Assembly (NCBI GenBank): GCA_034659475.1
Contig: JAYEHK010000100.1
Coordinates: 1 to 15,303, forward strand
DNA: 15,303 bases
DNA from: JAYEHK01 sp034659475
Lineage (GTDB): Bacteria; Bacillota; Syntrophomonadia; Syntrophomonadales; Syntrophomonadaceae
Direction: 5' to 3'
Shown here: positions 7,644 through 15,296 of the stretch, piece by piece
Layout: the number at the start of each line of letters is the position of its first letter
Numbering within the stretch: the stretch's first letter is position 1
Position numbers and translations under genes: made by a program
The notes under the pieces: generated by a model
Told to the model about the DNA's origin: nothing
The model's input: only the letters and a program-made list of their open reading frames with translations
The model's database searches: none

Positions 7644-8405
7644 CTATGCAAGCGAACCGCTAAACCCCATAACTCTGGAGATGTTGTGGGCAGCGTCCAT
7701 GACATCCTGGATACAGTTTTGCATTGTTTTTTCATTCAAAACCTGATCAATCGGTCCAGAGATACTGATAGCGGCCAAGATTTGTCCTTCAGGGCCTAGT
7801 ATAGGTGCAGAAATACAACCCGTATCGGTTAATGCTTCACCGTGATCCAGAGAGTATCCCTGTTGCTTTATTTTTTGAAGTTCCAGGCGAAGGTCTTCTG
7901 TGGTGGTAATGGTATTCTTGGTTACAGGAAGAAAATGTTCTTGTGCCAGATAATTTTCGATATAGTCAGGGGACTGCCAGGCGAGGAGTACTTTGCCTAC
8001 CCCTGTACAGTACGCTGAAACAACTGCGCCTACATGGGGAAAAATTCCTGCGCCGTTTTCTGCCTGATTGTTGGCGATAAACACTGCAGAGCGTCCCGCA
8101 AAAACAGCCATATGAACCGATTGATTATACTTGACCAGAAGTGCTTTTATAAAAGGTTCGGCAGCATATCCGATATCAACATTGGTTGAATAAGCCATGC
8201 CTAATTCAAATACCTTAATGCCCAAGCGGTATTTACCGTTCTGGTTTTGGTATAGAAAATTATTTCCAGCAAGTGTAGCTACGAGTCCATGTATCGTGCT
8301 TTTTGGAAGGTTTAATTCATTACTGATTTCACTAATGCCCCATTCTTTTTTATCGTTATTATAAAGTGCTAGGATCGATAAAGCTCTTTCCAGCGATCTG
8401 CTCAT
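7644..8405 (-). CDS. IclR-family transcriptional regulator
   Basis: This regulator has 253 residues, a normal IclR length. An N-terminal winged helix-turn-helix is seen at about residues 22-51 (GISEISNELNLPKSTIHGLVATL), followed by the GKYRLGIKVFELG linker and a GAF-like effector domain with VSAYCTGVGKVLLAW, and GCISAPILGPEGQILAAISISGP near the C-terminus. IclR proteins bind small-acid effectors and often control neighbouring catabolic genes; here the flanking oxidase/indolepyruvate oxidoreductase operon is the obvious candidate target (inference). ATG 8405 is preferred to the upstream ATG 8450 because GGGAGGA (8411-8417) lies just before it. The gene sits behind glcF on the same strand but with a 214-bp gap holding its own -10-like element and a palindrome. 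Confidence 0.9.
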   Translation of the reverse strand: MSRSLERALSILALYNNDKKEWGISEISNELNLPKSTIHGLVATLAGNNFLYQNQNGKYRLGIKVFELGMAYSTNVDIGYAAEPFIKALLVKYNQSVHMAVFAGRSAVFIANNQAENGAGIFPHVGAVVSAYCTGVGKVLLAWQSPDYIENYLAQEHFLPVTKNTITTTEDLRLELQKIKQQGYSLDHGEALTDTGCISAPILGPEGQILAAISISGPIDQVLNEKTMQNCIQDVMDAAHNISRVMGFSGSLA

Positions 8406-8538
8406 AAGCGTCCTCCCAGTGTTATTCATTTGGTTTTGTGTGGTTCTCAATCGGTTTATACTATCCCAATAAACTAAGAAAATCTCGTCTTTCTTTGGCG
8501 CAAAAGTTCTGTAAAAGACTGATTCCCTTTATCTGTGT

Positions 8539-8561
8539 ATTATACCTCTTTATAAGGTATA
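8539..8561 (-). promoter_or_regulatory. TATAAT element overlapped by a palindrome, upstream of iclR
   Basis: TATACCT (8541-8547) and AGGTATA (8555-8561) form a perfect 7-bp inverted repeat with a 7-base spacer. A minus-strand TATAAT (8539-8544) overlaps the palindrome edge, so a protein bound here would block the promoter. Autoregulation by the IclR protein is a plausible reading, not shown. No good -35 hexamer is seen at the normal distance. Confidence 0.4.
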
Positions 8562-8619
8562 GGGTTTTGAGACTCTTAACAATCAGGAGAGAATGGGTTG
8601 AAGCACTATAATCCCCCTT

Positions 8620-9819
8620 CTACATTCCATAGGCTCTTGCTAACAGGGTAATAGGATGGATGACTTCTTTTTTCTTATCTAAGCCAGAAGCAATATAGAA
8701 TCTGCATATGGGACACTGGGTCACCACCAGGTTGGTCTGGGTTTCATTGATTTCTTGAATTTTATGTGTCCGAATGGATTCCGATAGGTCGCGATGGTCT
8801 AAGAAAAACGTGCCAGCACCACCGCAGCATTTTTCAGGGTTTTCCATCTCCCGTAACTCCAAACCGTTGATCGGTGCCAGAAGTAAACGCGGAGCGTCCT
8901 TAACAGTGGGAGACCATCCTCGATGGCAGGGGACGTGATAGGTAAATGATTCATCCATTTCACTAGCTTCTGCGGTGAGTCCAATATGATTCAGGTAGTC
9001 TGTTACTTCCCACACCTTTTGTGCCATTGCGATTGCTTTTGCTTGCAACGGGTCATCATCTTCCAGAAGTTTTGGAAATTTTTCTTTCATCATCATGCCG
9101 CACGAGGTGCAATCCGTGATAACGGCATCCACATCGAGTTCGGAAAAAATTTGTACGTTTTTTCGTACCATTTCAGCGGCTGATTTTACGTCTCCTTCAG
9201 CGATACAGGGGATGCCGCAACACACCTGACCATCTGGAATAATCACCTCAATATTATTGTGAATCAGTACTTTAACCGTTGATATTCCTGTATCGGGGAA
9301 CATAAAGTTGGTTCCACACCCCACGAAATAGGCTACCCTGGCACGCGGTGTTTCTGTGGCTTTTATGGTTCCACTGTAGATTTTTTCGAAGGTTTTATCT
9401 GCCAGTTGCGGCATATCACGGGTGGCGACGCCCAATTTTTATACCAGTGCGCCGGCCTTACCAAGGGTTGCGGTCAGACCTCGTTTTGACAGCATCTTAT
9501 TCATTACAAATTTCCTAAGTCCGTCCCCTGTGCTGTTGTGCATTTCTGAACGGGCAGCGATGATGATCTCATCGATGGGAACCTTACTTGAACAGGTCTG
9601 CACACAGTTGGTGCAGAGGAGGCAACAGTCGATGATTTCTTTTGCGTGATCTGTTAACGGCATACTTTTTTCATAGAATATTTTATTAATCAGGTTAATT
9701 CGATTGCGGGCTACATGACTTTCCAGCAGGTCTTCCAGATAGACAGGGCAGGTCGCCTAGCAGTAACCGCAGTGAGAGCATTTGTTGATTACTTCACTGT
9801 AATTTTCCAATTTAATCAT
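8620..9819 (-). pseudogene. glcF: GlcF-type Fe-S subunit of a 2-hydroxyacid oxidase, interrupted by two in-frame stops
   Basis: The full frame is 399 codons. It starts at ATG 9819, which overlaps the end of glcD by 8 bases and has GGAGGGGG just upstream. Codon 21 is TAG (9757-9759) and codon 127 is TAA (9439-9441). Around them everything is intact: two ferredoxin-like clusters, C14-x2-C17-x2-C20-x3-C24-P with the TAG right after C20, and C66-x2-C69-x2-C72-x3-C76; then two CCG-type heterodisulfide-reductase-like domains, with FVGCG and VCCGIPC (about 166-205) and YHVPCHRG and EKCCGGAG (about 295-334). GlcF proteins normally carry electrons from the GlcD flavoprotein to the respiratory or ferredoxin pool. 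Both stops could have arisen from glutamine codons by one C-to-T change each. Fragments could restart at ATG 9663 or TTG 9435. Recent inactivation or sequence error are the main readings; programmed readthrough is less likely. Confidence 0.85.
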
Positions 9820-11209
9820 TCGTTACACCCCCTTCTACCCAAATTTTTCCTGGATTCATGATCCCCAGAGGATCAAAGCACTGTTTGATTTTCTTCATGA
9901 GCTCGATCTGTACTGTACCTATTTCCCATTCCAAGTACTGTTTTTTATGAATGCCTATGCCGTGTTCACCTGAAATCGTTCCGCCCAGTTCAAGGCCTGC
10001 TTTGATTAACATATCGATGGCTTGTTCGGACTTCTGGGCTAGTTCGGAACTGATTTCGCTTTGCATAATGGTGGGATGCACATTGCCGTCGCCGGCGTGT
10101 CCTCCCAATCCAATGGCTACGCCTGTCGAGGCTGCGATCTCCTGAACAGATCTGACGTATTGAGGGAACAGGTTGCGGGGTACGGTAATGTCTTCTGTGA
10201 TGACCCGCCTGAAGATGGTCATCATAAAGGGATACATGTTGGCTCTGGCATTCCAGTATACGCTGGCCGTTTGATGATCATGAATGACGCGGATTTCGGT
10301 AGCTTTCTTGTTTTGACAGATTTCCTGAATAATGCCTATATTTCTGTTGATTTGTTCGGTTGTTCCGTCCAATTCCATGAGCAAGAATCCTTCACCGTTG
10401 TCGGGCAGTGGGGGAGAAAGATAGGTATTAAAAACTGTGATAGCCAGTTTGATTAAAAACTCTAACATAGACGGAACAGCCCCATTAGCAATGATTTCGC
10501 TGACGATTTCAGCTGCCTGGTCCAATGTTTCGCAAACAACGACCATGGTTTTGTGCTCTTCTGGTAAGGGGAGGAGGCGTAGATTTATTGCGCTGATAAC
10601 ACCGAGCGTTCCTTCTGAACCGGTCATCAAATGGGTGAGGTCATACCCCACCGATTGTTTCACAAATTTTCCACCGGTATGTATGATGGACCCATCCGGC
10701 AAAACAATCTCCATCCCCAGGACATAATTACCGGTGGTCCCATACTTAACGGCTCTGGGACCACCCGCTCGGGTGGCAACATTTCCGCCCAGTGTACAGA
10801 CTTTCATGCTCTGAGGATCAGGTGGATAGAACATATTTTGTCTTTCGACCGCCCGTTGGAAATTGCCTAGAACGACACCTCCTTCTACGGTGGCGGTCAT
10901 GTTACCTTTATCAATTTCAAGGAGGTGGTTCATCCTTTTCATGTCTAACACAATTCCGCCGTTTACTGGTGTGCAACCACCAGCCAGACCACTTCCTGCT
11001 CCACGCGGTGTTACAGGGATGTTCTGCTGGGATGCGTACTTCATAACCTTGGCAACATCTTCGGTGTTGTGAGGTAATACTACGGCATCTGGGATTACGC
11101 TTTTATAGTAATGAGTAGCGTCATTAGCATAAGCCAACAAATCTTCCGGCTCCTTGAGTACCTGATTTGGACTGATTTGATGGATCAAATCCTTGATTAA
11201 CCCTTTCAT
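9812..11209 (-). CDS. glcD: GlcD-type FAD-linked 2-hydroxyacid oxidase/dehydrogenase
   Basis: This flavoprotein has 465 residues, the usual length for glycolate oxidase subunit GlcD and D-lactate dehydrogenases of the vanillyl-alcohol-oxidase fold. FAD-binding motifs are PRGAGSGLAGG (68-78) and GSEGTLG (197-203). The C-terminal domain has GHAGDGNVHP (370-379), GEHGIG (414-419) and MNPGKIW (451-457). It should oxidise a 2-hydroxyacid to a 2-oxoacid and pass electrons to GlcF. Substrate specificity is not readable; the neighbouring indolepyruvate oxidoreductase suggests an aromatic or branched 2-hydroxyacid (inference). AAAGGAGGG precedes ATG 11209. It lies 47 bases after iorB and overlaps glcF, so it belongs to the same operon. 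Its partner GlcF is interrupted, which makes the activity of the pair uncertain. Confidence 0.9.
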   Translation of the reverse strand: MKGLIKDLIHQISPNQVLKEPEDLLAYANDATHYYKSVIPDAVVLPHNTEDVAKVMKYASQQNIPVTPRGAGSGLAGGCTPVNGGIVLDMKRMNHLLEIDKGNMTATVEGGVVLGNFQRAVERQNMFYPPDPQSMKVCTLGGNVATRAGGPRAVKYGTTGNYVLGMEIVLPDGSIIHTGGKFVKQSVGYDLTHLMTGSEGTLGVISAINLRLLPLPEEHKTMVVVCETLDQAAEIVSEIIANGAVPSMLEFLIKLAITVFNTYLSPPLPDNGEGFLLMELDGTTEQINRNIGIIQEICQNKKATEIRVIHDHQTASVYWNARANMYPFMMTIFRRVITEDITVPRNLFPQYVRSVQEIAASTGVAIGLGGHAGDGNVHPTIMQSEISSELAQKSEQAIDMLIKAGLELGGTISGEHGIGIHKKQYLEWEIGTVQIELMKKIKQCFDPLGIMNPGKIWVEGGVTND

Positions 11210-11256
11210 ATAGTCCCTCCTTTTTTTGTTAGTCGTCTACTCACCTCGGCAGACAT

Positions 11257-11877
11257 TTACACCAACTGTATGCTGCTGTAGCCGAGTTCAAATACCGTTT
11301 GATTCATCTCGCAAATGGATCCGCTGAAACGCTTCTGTAGGGTTGAAATAAATTCATCTCTGGTTAAAGGAACATCCTCTAACGCGGTTAATGTGCCCAT
11401 AAGGGTGATGTTTGCTGCTTGGGGGTTACCATTATTAATGGCGATCTCAGCAGCCTCAACAATTTGGACACTTTTACAGAGGCGGGATAGTTCTTTAATC
11501 AAATTTATGATGGGGGGATACGATGCTTCGCCGCTTAAAACCGCCAATGGGTAATTGGGGCGTGTATCCAGTACTATCTGACTGGAGGTATTGCCGAATT
11601 CACGGGCGATACGCAATGTTTCAATGGGTTCAAAGCCAATGATAATATCGGCTTGATTTACAGGAATTAACGGACCGTACTGGGTTTGGGAGGAGATTCG
11701 TACATGACTCATTACTGATCCACCTCGTTGCGAGGCGCCATAAGTTTCACCGATGGTTACAGCATAGCCTTTCTCCACCAGTGCTGAGGCAAACAGTTCT
11801 GAAGCCAAGATGTTGCCCTGTCCGCCTACACCGCAGATAATGATGTTCAAGGGATCTTTCTTGAGCGTAGCAGTCAT
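11257..11877 (-). CDS. iorB: Indolepyruvate:ferredoxin oxidoreductase, beta subunit
   Basis: This is the 206-residue gamma-domain subunit of a two-subunit 2-oxoacid:ferredoxin oxidoreductase. The nucleotide-binding loop GVGGQGN is at 16-22 and the conserved GASQRGGSVMSHVRIS at 47-62, both typical of IorB. With IorA it forms the complex that converts arylpyruvates to aryl-acetyl-CoA, CO2 and reduced ferredoxin. Its ATG overlaps the iorA stop by one base (TAATG) and its ribosome binding site, GGAGGG, lies inside the last codons of iorA, so translation is probably coupled and the subunits made in equal amounts. Confidence 0.92.
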   Translation of the reverse strand: MTATLKKDPLNIIICGVGGQGNILASELFASALVEKGYAVTIGETYGASQRGGSVMSHVRISSQTQYGPLIPVNQADIIIGFEPIETLRIAREFGNTSSQIVLDTRPNYPLAVLSGEASYPPIINLIKELSRLCKSVQIVEAAEIAINNGNPQAANITLMGTLTALEDVPLTRDEFISTLQKRFSGSICEMNQTVFELGYSSIQLV

Positions 11878-13775
11878 TATTCATTCCCTCCTTCAATCTT
11901 AATCGCCCCAGCAGGGCACAGGGTAGCACAAACACCGCAGCCAACGCAGACCACCTCATCAATTTTGGCTTTACCTGTAGCTTCGTCCCAGATGTTCCCC
12001 GGACAGCCCCAGACCCTGCTGCAAAAACGTCCACAACCGCATTCATCTCCCCGACAAAGATCAGGATCAACCCATACTTTGCGTTTAACTTTGCTTCGAG
12101 AAGCTAGAGTAGCACATTCTCTGCGAAGAATGAGAACCTTGAGCCCGGTCTTCTGGAAAAGGTGATCAATGATTTCGGTTGTTTGGTCAATCTCAAAGGG
12201 GTCAGCTACTGTAACTGAGCATCCAATTCCCTTTACTGTTTCTTCGATGGATATCGTTTGTGCTAGTTCACCCATGCAGTTGCGGTCTATGCCAGGATGA
12301 GGTTGGAACCCCGTCATAGCAGTAGCAGAATTATCAAGGATAATAAAGAGCATGTTTGAATTGTGGTAACGAGCATTTACAAGGCCAGGTAAACAGGAAT
12401 GGAAAAAGGTAGAATCCCCGGCTAGCGCAACTACAGATTGGCTAGCGCCGAATCGTGTCATTTGCCCCAGTCCTTCTGCCATGTTGATGCCGCCGCCCAT
12501 ACATTCCAGGGCATGCAGTCCAAAATGACCGGCTTTTTGTCCGCCCATCGTATAACAGCCGATGTCTCCCATGACGACCCCGCTATCTGGTTGTAGCCGT
12601 AGGGTTTGTTTCAAAATAAAATAGGAAGCACGGTGAGGACAGCCTGCACAGAAAGTAAGGTCGCGTGGGGGAAGGACCACTTGTTCTTCGGGTGGGATTG
12701 TTGTGACGGATGCAGGAGAACTTTTTATCTGTAACAGTTTGCATAGACTAGCCTGAACCAGGTCAGGATTCAATTCATTGCTTTGGGGGAGGGCTCGTGC
12801 GGCATCTCGTCCCAGCAATTCAACATGGATCTCTGGATGGTGAGCAATGATCATAGCCAGGTTTTGTTCTAGAAACGGGTCCACTTCTTCTACCACTAGC
12901 ACGCGGGATGTTTTTTCAAGATAGGAAAGAATCAATTTTTCCGGAAGGGGCCAGGTACAACCCAATTTAAGTATTCCAACGCGCTGGGTAAGGGCGAGGT
13001 TTTCAAGGGCTTCTTTACTGTAAAACCAGCCGGTGCCACTGGTAATAATTATTAATTCAGGGTGTTCAGGACCTTCATAATGATTGAAGGAGGATTGTTC
13101 AAACGCTTCTCTGGCTTGATCCAGCTTTGCCAGCATGACATCATGAAACCAGTTGATGGCAACCATTCTGTCCCATTCTCCGATGGGTACAGGTTGCCTC
13201 AGATTGTCCGGAAGATCCCCCAGGGTAACATTTCCCCTGCCGTGATGAATGCGGGTTACCCCTCGTACCATAACAACCTGTTGCAGTTGTTCAGAGAGCT
13301 CAAAGGCATATTTGACCATATCTTTGGCTTCCTGGAAGGTAGCGGGCTCCAACAATGGAATGTCAGCTGACCGTGCCATGTGGCGTGAATCAAACTCGTT
13401 GGTGCTGGAATGCGCACTTGGGTCGTCGGCCACAACGACAACAAGGCCTCCTTTACAACCTGACAGAGCCAAACTATGTAGCGCATCACCGACCACCAGG
13501 GTGCCGTTTTGTTTCATTACACAAAGCGATCGAACCTGGCTCATGGAAGCACCCATGCAGGCCTCCAGGGCGCAGGTTTCGTTGCTAGACCATTCAGCAT
13601 AAAGATTCATATCCTGGGCAACATGGCCTAGCATGGTGAGGATTTCAGAAGATGGTGATCCCGGATAGGCAGCGGCAAAACGGATACCGGATTCAAGAGC
13701 ACCCCGGGCAATGGCTTCGTTACCCTGCAGCAGATAGGTTTTCCCAGGTTCTCTGGCTGTAATCATCCATTCCAT
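11877..13775 (-). CDS. iorA: Indolepyruvate:ferredoxin oxidoreductase, alpha subunit
   Basis: This catalytic subunit has 632 residues. It is a fusion of the pyruvate:ferredoxin oxidoreductase alpha and beta domains with a C-terminal ferredoxin. AYPGSPSSE is at 36-44 and CAGCPHR at 376-382. The thiamine-diphosphate site reads GDSTFFHS at 453-460 with LDNSATAMTGFQPHPG following. The tail has a classical cluster C610-x2-C613-x2-C616-x3-C620-P. The preceding cluster region holds five cysteines (574, 579, 581, 585, 591), whose spacing differs from the usual C-x2-C-x2-C pattern. The reaction is arylpyruvate + CoA + oxidised ferredoxin to aryl-acetyl-CoA + CO2 + reduced ferredoxin; actual substrate range (indole-, phenyl-, hydroxyphenylpyruvate or others) is not shown by sequence. 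The ATG shares a base with the stop of the FrhB-like gene (TGATG), so the two are coupled. Confidence 0.93.
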   Translation of the reverse strand: MEWMITAREPGKTYLLQGNEAIARGALESGIRFAAAYPGSPSSEILTMLGHVAQDMNLYAEWSSNETCALEACMGASMSQVRSLCVMKQNGTLVVGDALHSLALSGCKGGLVVVVADDPSAHSSTNEFDSRHMARSADIPLLEPATFQEAKDMVKYAFELSEQLQQVVMVRGVTRIHHGRGNVTLGDLPDNLRQPVPIGEWDRMVAINWFHDVMLAKLDQAREAFEQSSFNHYEGPEHPELIIITSGTGWFYSKEALENLALTQRVGILKLGCTWPLPEKLILSYLEKTSRVLVVEEVDPFLEQNLAMIIAHHPEIHVELLGRDAARALPQSNELNPDLVQASLCKLLQIKSSPASVTTIPPEEQVVLPPRDLTFCAGCPHRASYFILKQTLRLQPDSGVVMGDIGCYTMGGQKAGHFGLHALECMGGGINMAEGLGQMTRFGASQSVVALAGDSTFFHSCLPGLVNARYHNSNMLFIILDNSATAMTGFQPHPGIDRNCMGELAQTISIEETVKGIGCSVTVADPFEIDQTTEIIDHLFQKTGLKVLILRRECATLASRSKVKRKVWVDPDLCRGDECGCGRFCSRVWGCPGNIWDEATGKAKIDEVVCVGCGVCATLCPAGAIKIEGGNE

Positions 13776-14872
13776 CAGACATTCACCTTCCCTTCTGTGT
13801 CGTTGAGAATCTCCTGGTAGCGTTCGTTGGTCAAATCAATAAAGGGTTTCTGTCCTGCCCTCTGTATTTCCTGAATGGCTTGAAGCCCCCTGCGTTTTTT
13901 GTTATAGGATGCTCTCTTCAAGCGATTTGCTTCTTCTTCCGGGTACGGATGGGTAATAATAAGACCTTGATTAATTGCTCTATCCAGTAATTGCTGGCCT
14001 TTGGCACTGCGGACAATTACGGTGTTCCAACCCTTTTCAGGTTCGAATGAGCCCACCGATATATCGGCCAGTTCAGAGGTCATATCCAAACAATAGTTGC
14101 ATCCGGGCCGGATAAATTTTTTGACGACCTCTGCTGGAATTTGTTTTATGCCTTTATTGGTAACAACCTCCATTCCGTGTTGGGGGATCACGATACGTTC
14201 AACATGTTCACCCGGATACTGTTCCGATAGATAGCGTTTAAAGTCCCAGGACAGAGACCACATACAAAAGAGCCCGATAATCAATACATCCAGAGGTTTT
14301 TGGTCGGGCGGCCAGTTGCCCAGCATCTTACGCAGAGCCTGAACCTGACAGGGGCGGGCTACCACCACAATCTTTTCAAATCCCTGGTCTTGAGCCTCAA
14401 TTAGCTTCCTTAGGCTAGGGGTCGCCAGGAATCGAGATCCAGCAGCCAGTTGAATATCTTCAATTTTGTTGCTCAAAAAGGGGTAGGGGGTTATTGCATC
14501 CTCACTTCCGGTTAATAACGCGGCACTTACAACATTTTCTTTAAGTACTGCTTGCAGAAGCATGCTGACCGTTCCACCGTCTTGCTGCTTGTGAACCGTT
14601 TCAACCGCTTTTGCTTTGTGGATGGCGGTGTGTGAGCCGATTTCTTTGGAAAAAGGGATACCGTCAAAGAGTTGATCGTTAATTTTTTCCCAGTCGGTCA
14701 TCGTTCTCGGACATACCGAATAACAACGACCTTCCTGTACATTGCAGTCGAAGCGCATGATCAAACGGTCTTCCAGGTTGAATAGATAGGGACACCAGTC
14801 AAGACAGGCTCCACAGAGTGAGCATGATGAAGTGTTCAAAACATCGTTTTTTAAGTCCATTCCGCTAGGCAT
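13775..14872 (-). CDS. FrhB/FdhB-type Fe-S flavoprotein (coenzyme F420 hydrogenase/dehydrogenase beta-subunit family)
   Basis: This 365-residue protein heads the operon. Its N-terminus has a ferredoxin motif C17-x2-C20-x2-C23-x3-C27-P, then C43-x6-C50-x3-C54-P. The FrhB_FdhB core follows with QDGGTVS (about 97-103), VARPCQVQAL (about 171-180), GLFC (200-203) and the Cys pair RPGCNYC (255-261) leading into DISVGS. Members carry flavin and Fe-S clusters and move electrons between ferredoxin, F420, NAD(P)H or partner enzymes. In a bacterium with a directly adjoining iorAB, the likely job is linking electrons from ferredoxin or the hydroxyacid oxidase to another carrier (inference). GGAGGAGGA lies 6 bases before ATG 14872, a strong start. 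It overlaps iorA by one base. No F420-specific feature was identified. Confidence 0.88.
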   Translation of the reverse strand: MPSGMDLKNDVLNTSSCSLCGACLDWCPYLFNLEDRLIMRFDCNVQEGRCYSVCPRTMTDWEKINDQLFDGIPFSKEIGSHTAIHKAKAVETVHKQQDGGTVSMLLQAVLKENVVSAALLTGSEDAITPYPFLSNKIEDIQLAAGSRFLATPSLRKLIEAQDQGFEKIVVVARPCQVQALRKMLGNWPPDQKPLDVLIIGLFCMWSLSWDFKRYLSEQYPGEHVERIVIPQHGMEVVTNKGIKQIPAEVVKKFIRPGCNYCLDMTSELADISVGSFEPEKGWNTVIVRSAKGQQLLDRAINQGLIITHPYPEEEANRLKRASYNKKRRGLQAIQEIQRAGQKPFIDLTNERYQEILNDTEGKVNV

Positions 14873-14885
14873 ATTATCCTCCTCC

Positions 14886-14953
14886 TCAGATGTATTTGCC
14901 GTACTTCATGCAGGCAAGACGACTCATAAATCTTGCAACAATGTGTCACCTCC
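14886..14953 (-). other. Orphan Shine-Dalgarno with overlapping mini-ORFs ahead of the operon
   Basis: A perfect GGAGGTGA (14946-14953, minus strand) has no annotated gene behind it. Four bases later TTG TTG CAA GAT TTA TGA (14924-14941) makes a five-codon ORF, and its TGA overlaps an ATG (14925-14927) that opens a 13-residue ORF, MSRLACMKYGKYI, ending in TGA at 14886-14888, which adjoins the ribosome binding site of the FrhB-like gene. An ATT at 14940-14942 would extend the second frame to 18 codons. This could be a leader peptide that couples ribosome passage to the operon, or a decayed gene start. No similar peptide is known to me. Confidence 0.35.
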
Positions 14954-14976
14954 AATCTAGGTGCTGTTCTGTATAA

Positions 14977-14991
14977 TGGAACACCGTTCAA
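14977..14991. promoter_or_regulatory. 15-bp palindrome, candidate IclR-type operator
   Basis: TGGAACACCGTTCAA has arms that match at 5 of 6 positions with 3 central bases. Its shape (TGGAAN-N3-NTTCCA) recalls the operator of E. coli IclR, TGGAAATNATTTCCA. It lies 105 bases before the FrhB-like gene start and next to a minus-strand TATACA element (14970-14975), a position suited to repression. The -35 match is poor. The link to the IclR gene at the other end of the operon is inference. Confidence 0.4.
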
Positions 14992-15040
14992 GTAAAGGGG
15001 CAAATTTCACTCAATTGTAATCAAAAAGGTGTAAACAAAA

Positions 15041-15166
15041 ATGAGAAAGTGCATGTGTTACAGAATGAACGACAAAAATGAAAGGGGTAAATCTGAATGT
15101 ATAAGAAGAAACGAAAGAAAAAATGCTGGGGTTAAAATTTATCATCTTACTTTGCTGTATGCATGA
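15041..15166 (+). CDS. Candidate 41-residue small protein
   Basis: ATG 15041 opens a frame of 41 codons ending in TGA at 15164-15166, preceded by AAGGTG at 15026-15031, a usable ribosome binding site 9 bases away. The product is basic, has three cysteines in the first half (C4, C6, C20) and a short hydrophobic C-terminus (IYHLTLLYA). I recognise no family. It lies in a 430-base non-coding-looking stretch between the divergent operon and the window end, and random short ORFs of this size are common, so this is weak. Confidence 0.2.
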   Translation: MRKCMCYRMNDKNERGKSECIRRNERKNAGVKIYHLTLLYA

Positions 15167-15222
15167 CAATAAAGTTAGGCATTAGCAAAAAAATAAGAAG
15201 TCAATTTTAATAAAAAAAGAGA

Positions 15223-15291
15223 TGTATCCTTTGAGATGTGTTTTTATTGTTAATAAAAACAAAAACAAATAAAACAAAAACAAAGGATACA
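15223..15291 (+). promoter_or_regulatory. Inverted repeat that could sequester a ribosome binding site
   Basis: TGTATCCTTTG (15223-15233) is a perfect inverted copy of CAAAGGATACA (15281-15291). Between them lies a second perfect hairpin, TTTTTATT-GTT-AATAAAAA (15241-15259), followed by an A/C microsatellite-like run of AAAAAC units. The right outer arm contains AAAGGA, 9 bases before an ATG at 15297. If that ATG is a real start, the left arm would pair with its Shine-Dalgarno and could control translation. Alternatives are a terminator-like or repeat element. Confidence 0.4.
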
Positions 15292-15296
15292 AATTT

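Noticed and set aside
8406..8450. Longer start for the IclR regulator at ATG 8450
   Set aside because: The extra 15 residues match no part of the family and the strong ribosome binding site is directly before ATG 8405.
9757..9759. TAG in glcF as a pyrrolysine codon
   Set aside because: A second stop (TAA) lies later in the same frame, the gene itself ends in TAG, and the site between ferredoxin cysteines is commonly glutamine in relatives. Nonsense mutation or error is simpler.
8620..9819. An alternative genetic code with TAA/TAG as glutamine
   Set aside because: The other genes in the window end cleanly at TAA, TAG or TGA where family lengths expect it.
10061..10456. 131-codon frame on the + strand inside glcD
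   Set aside because: It lies antisense to a well-supported flavoprotein gene, has no recognisable motif, and is a frame shadow like the other antisense frames over glcD, iorA and the beta-propeller gene.
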